Assembly (NCBI GenBank): GCA_965601825.1
Contig: OZ271839.1
Coordinates: forward strand, 1,116,001-1,180,000
Direction of reading: 5' to 3'
DNA length: 64,000 bases
DNA from: HXMU1420-13 sp965601825
GTDB lineage: Bacteria; Bacteroidota; Rhodothermia; Balneolales; Balneolaceae
Made by a program: the position numbers and the translations under genes. This document shows positions 62,416 through 64,000 of this stretch, one piece after another. Each line of letters opens with the position of its first letter. Position 1 is the stretch's first letter. The notes below the pieces were generated by a model that searched no databases, had not been told where the DNA came from, and saw nothing but the letters and a program-made list of their open reading frames with translations.

Positions 62416-62907
62416 TCAGCTGGATTTACTGATTATCCCTCTACGAATGAAGTTAGCATTAACTGGTTCAAGACCAAGTTCACGCGCCCAAATGGAAAGC
62501 TGACCAATGTGATGGATTTCATGAATCAAAACATGTCGCATTACTTCACCAAATGTAAATCGTTCTAATTCCCCATTTGGATTGTGAGCCTCAAAGACTT
62601 TCGCATCCATTTCAGTGATCCAATTAGATACAAAATCTTTAATCGATGGGTGCAATTCAATAGAAAGCTTTTTGATATCCTCTAAATTCTTGAAATCTGA
62701 ATATTGATATCGATTTGGTTGAAGATCTGATAATCCACACAACCAATAATATTCTACAACAATGATATGAAAGAGTGTTTCAGAAATGCTCTTCAATCCA
62801 CCAATTCTAGGTTTAATAAACTCTTTATGTGAAATTGAGTCAAATAGTTCAAACCATTCGTTTCGGACCTGCCAGTTATATTCTAAAAGTTGTTTCATGT
62901 TATTCAT
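62416..62907 (-). CDS. DinB-family protein
   Basis: A 163-residue four-helix protein of the DinB/YfiT fold. The metal-binding histidines are visible as H in SETLFHIIVVEYYWL and in HVLIHEIHHIGQLSIWAREL. Such proteins include thiol S-transferases and damage-induced proteins whose substrates are mostly unknown. ATG 62907 or 62898 can start it. It overlaps the 3' end of a gene remnant upstream (62900) and is separated from the SRPBCC gene by 1 base, so it belongs to the same coupled operon. Confidence 0.85.
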   Translation of the reverse strand: MNNMKQLLEYNWQVRNEWFELFDSISHKEFIKPRIGGLKSISETLFHIIVVEYYWLCGLSDLQPNRYQYSDFKNLEDIKKLSIELHPSIKDFVSNWITEMDAKVFEAHNPNGELERFTFGEVMRHVLIHEIHHIGQLSIWARELGLEPVNANFIRRGIISKSS

Positions 62908-63016
62908 TAATCATTTCGCGGACTTCCATCAGGGAGAAACCGAGTAGATTAAGTCCGGGCCAGTTTACAGGAAATTCAAGATTTTCATCATCAATAGTTA
63001 ACCTATTCCCTATATC
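62900..63016 (-). pseudogene. 3' remnant of an unidentified gene (5' part lost)
   Basis: The minus frame reads DIGNRLTIDDENLEFPVNWP, then GLNLLGFSLMEVREMINE and a stop that overlaps the DinB start by 8 bases, the same coupling as between other genes of this operon. An in-frame TAA lies immediately upstream and no start exists, so only the last 38 codons survive. The G-x-N-x-L-G-x-x-L-M-x-V-R-E ending resembles the C-terminal helix of NADAR/YbiA-type proteins, but the identification is weak. Confidence 0.55.
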
Positions 63017-63247
63017 TTATCAAATAGAAAAGCCGAAGACGCTGTTACCGGAATGATGTTAGCAGTCGAGAATACAAAAGTTGAAGAAAATGGTTTCTAT
63101 GAATTCTTAATGCCAGATATCTCACGTTAACATTTAATCACGAATTCAGATTGGGTTGGAGTGAGCGTAACCCCCAATATTGAAGTGGAAGCTGATTATG
63201 CAATGGAAGAAGTTTATGAATTGGCGATATATTTTGATGACAATTAA
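63002..63247 (+). pseudogene. 3' remnant of an S41-family peptidase gene
   Basis: The plus frame ends HLITNSDWVGVSVTPNIEVE, then ADYAMEEVYELA and FDDN, which matches the characteristic tail of retinol-binding-protein-type S41 peptidases (N-P-x-T-x-x-x-W-x-G-x-G-V-x-P-D). A TAA at 63128-63130 interrupts the frame where the family normally has a continuous G/A-rich strand, and no start or catalytic Ser segment is present. The recognisable part starts about codon 35 of this stretch. It is a decayed gene end. Confidence 0.65.
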
Positions 63248-63310
63248 TCAGCAATAATGAGATTAAAAATCGTGTGATCTATGTTTAATAGACCACACTC
63301 AATACGTTAC

Positions 63311-64000
63311 TCAGCTAATTGGAGAATAAATCACAACACGTTCAATAGTGAACTCTTTCTGGTTCGGGTTTATACTTACGCCGGTTACTTGCGGTACAGA
63401 AAGAAGATTCTGAGCGAGAGAAGAATATGACTGCTTATTCTTCACTGTTATATTGAAGATTGAAAATGAAGCATTCATTGAGCTACCTCCTGGTTGCTCG
63501 GTCACAAAGTAGCACCTATTCTGTTCCTGAACTAAACTATTTACTTCAAGAGATATTGAATAAGAAACTGAATTTCCATTTACTTCACACGTTTGCAACC
63601 ATGTCTTAGTTGTTTCATTATACTCCATAGTAACTGTAACCAAATCGCCAGCATTAAGCGCCATTCTGTCCCCACCGTGGCAATTTTTAAATTGGCTAGG
63701 TATTCCGGGAGTAGTATCTGTATTTACATACTGACCTGAAATCCACCACTGATTACTGGGAATACTACCTGGGTTTGGTGCACAGGAGTTCCCATAAGTT
63801 AGCACAGGTTGTAAAACACCATTACAAATCGGAGAATAATTTTCTCCACCAGGTCCAAAGCCTGGCCATAAAAATAAAGTTCCTTGTGGTGTGATATAAT
63901 TCGGCACTATCATACTTGCTTGCAAATATGTAAATCCATATCCGGATGGAACATCTGTTTCTAAAGTAATGCCTCTTGAATTGGCAACTTTCTCATAAGA
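63311..64000 (-). CDS. Hypothetical secreted beta-sandwich protein (5' end outside window)
   Basis: The frame is open from the window end to the stop at 63311, so the start lies beyond the window (at least 229 codons are present). The sequence (YGFTYLQASMIVPNY, GTLFLWPGFGPGGENYSPIC, WISGQYVNTDTTPG, ALNAGDLVTVTMEY) is rich in beta strands, Gly, Pro and Asn, with a W-P-G-F-G motif reminiscent of the glutamic-peptidase (G1)-like concanavalin fold, which would need a Gln and Glu pair for activity. I cannot confirm that family. There is no recognised sorting domain at its C-terminus (ERVVIYSPIS). Confidence 0.5.
   Translation of the reverse strand, partial: SYEKVANSRGITLETDVPSGYGFTYLQASMIVPNYITPQGTLFLWPGFGPGGENYSPICNGVLQPVLTYGNSCAPNPGSIPSNQWWISGQYVNTDTTPGIPSQFKNCHGGDRMALNAGDLVTVTMEYNETTKTWLQTCEVNGNSVSYSISLEVNSLVQEQNRCYFVTEQPGGSSMNASFSIFNITVKNKQSYSSLAQNLLSVPQVTGVSINPNQKEFTIERVVIYSPIS

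Overview
The window reads as an AT-rich chromosome segment from a Bacteroidota-like bacterium, most plausibly the Balneolota/Rhodothermota side. The signs are: a SusC/RagA-type TonB receptor, two secreted proteins whose C-termini carry the NPFNPST-type (T9SS-like) sorting domain, many starts without a Shine-Dalgarno sequence, several AraC and TolB-N/TPR regulators, and a tRNA gene with no encoded CCA. The genus cannot be fixed from the sequence alone.

Layout. 1-9.2 kb: end of a TonB receptor, a 52-residue ORF, a HEAT-like protein, a sodium:solute symporter with a YwaF-type membrane protein, a large sorting-domain protein and a serine hydrolase. 9.2-10.5 kb: an intact-looking IS3-family element with 24-bp perfect terminal repeats and a 3-bp target duplication, inserted between the hydrolase stop codon and a terminator. 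10.5-16.1 kb: S9 peptidase, GNAT plus sterol-desaturase pair, and a TolB-N/TPR protein. 16.2-29.8 kb: an accessory-looking block bracketed by a 5'-truncated copy and a full copy of one acyltransferase gene in the same orientation. It holds an AraC regulator, an S41 protease, three beta-lactamase-fold serine hydrolases, a DoxX-like protein, an alpha/beta hydrolase and an erythromycin-esterase-like protein. 29.8-33.3 kb: an outer-membrane protein, an ankyrin lipoprotein and an AraC-TM-TPR regulator.

33.35-44.49 kb: the most interesting region. A 28-bp copy of the 3' end of tRNA-Arg(ACG) lies at 33352, and the complete tRNA gene is at 44420-44493 in the orientation expected for integration into its 3' end. 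Between them are a class III cyclase-TPR protein, an AraC membrane sensor, a tightly coupled operon (ATC-hydrolase family, alpha/beta hydrolase, ketopantoate-reductase family, NmrA-like, acyltransferase) and, next to the tRNA, a DUF4365 nuclease-like/TPR protein divergent from a multi-pass membrane protein. No integrase is visible, so this would be a decayed or trans-mobilised island. The DUF4365/membrane pair is the best candidate for an undescribed, perhaps defence-related, module.

45-57 kb is mostly core metabolism and repair: ahcY, a thioredoxin, L-2-hydroxyglutarate oxidase, a universal stress protein, a fused FAD/Fe-S dehydrogenase, a cytochrome-like sorting-domain protein, a methyltransferase, recN and an RluD-type synthase. 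A four-helix-bundle gene bounded by 27-bp inverted repeats sits between recN and the synthase like an inserted cassette. 57-64 kb holds a subtilisin-like protein lacking its Asp, GyrI-like proteins (one interrupted by a stop), a run of overlapping small-molecule enzymes (DinB, SRPBCC, methyltransferase, membrane protein, SDR), two back-to-back gene remnants, and the end of a secreted protein that runs off the window.
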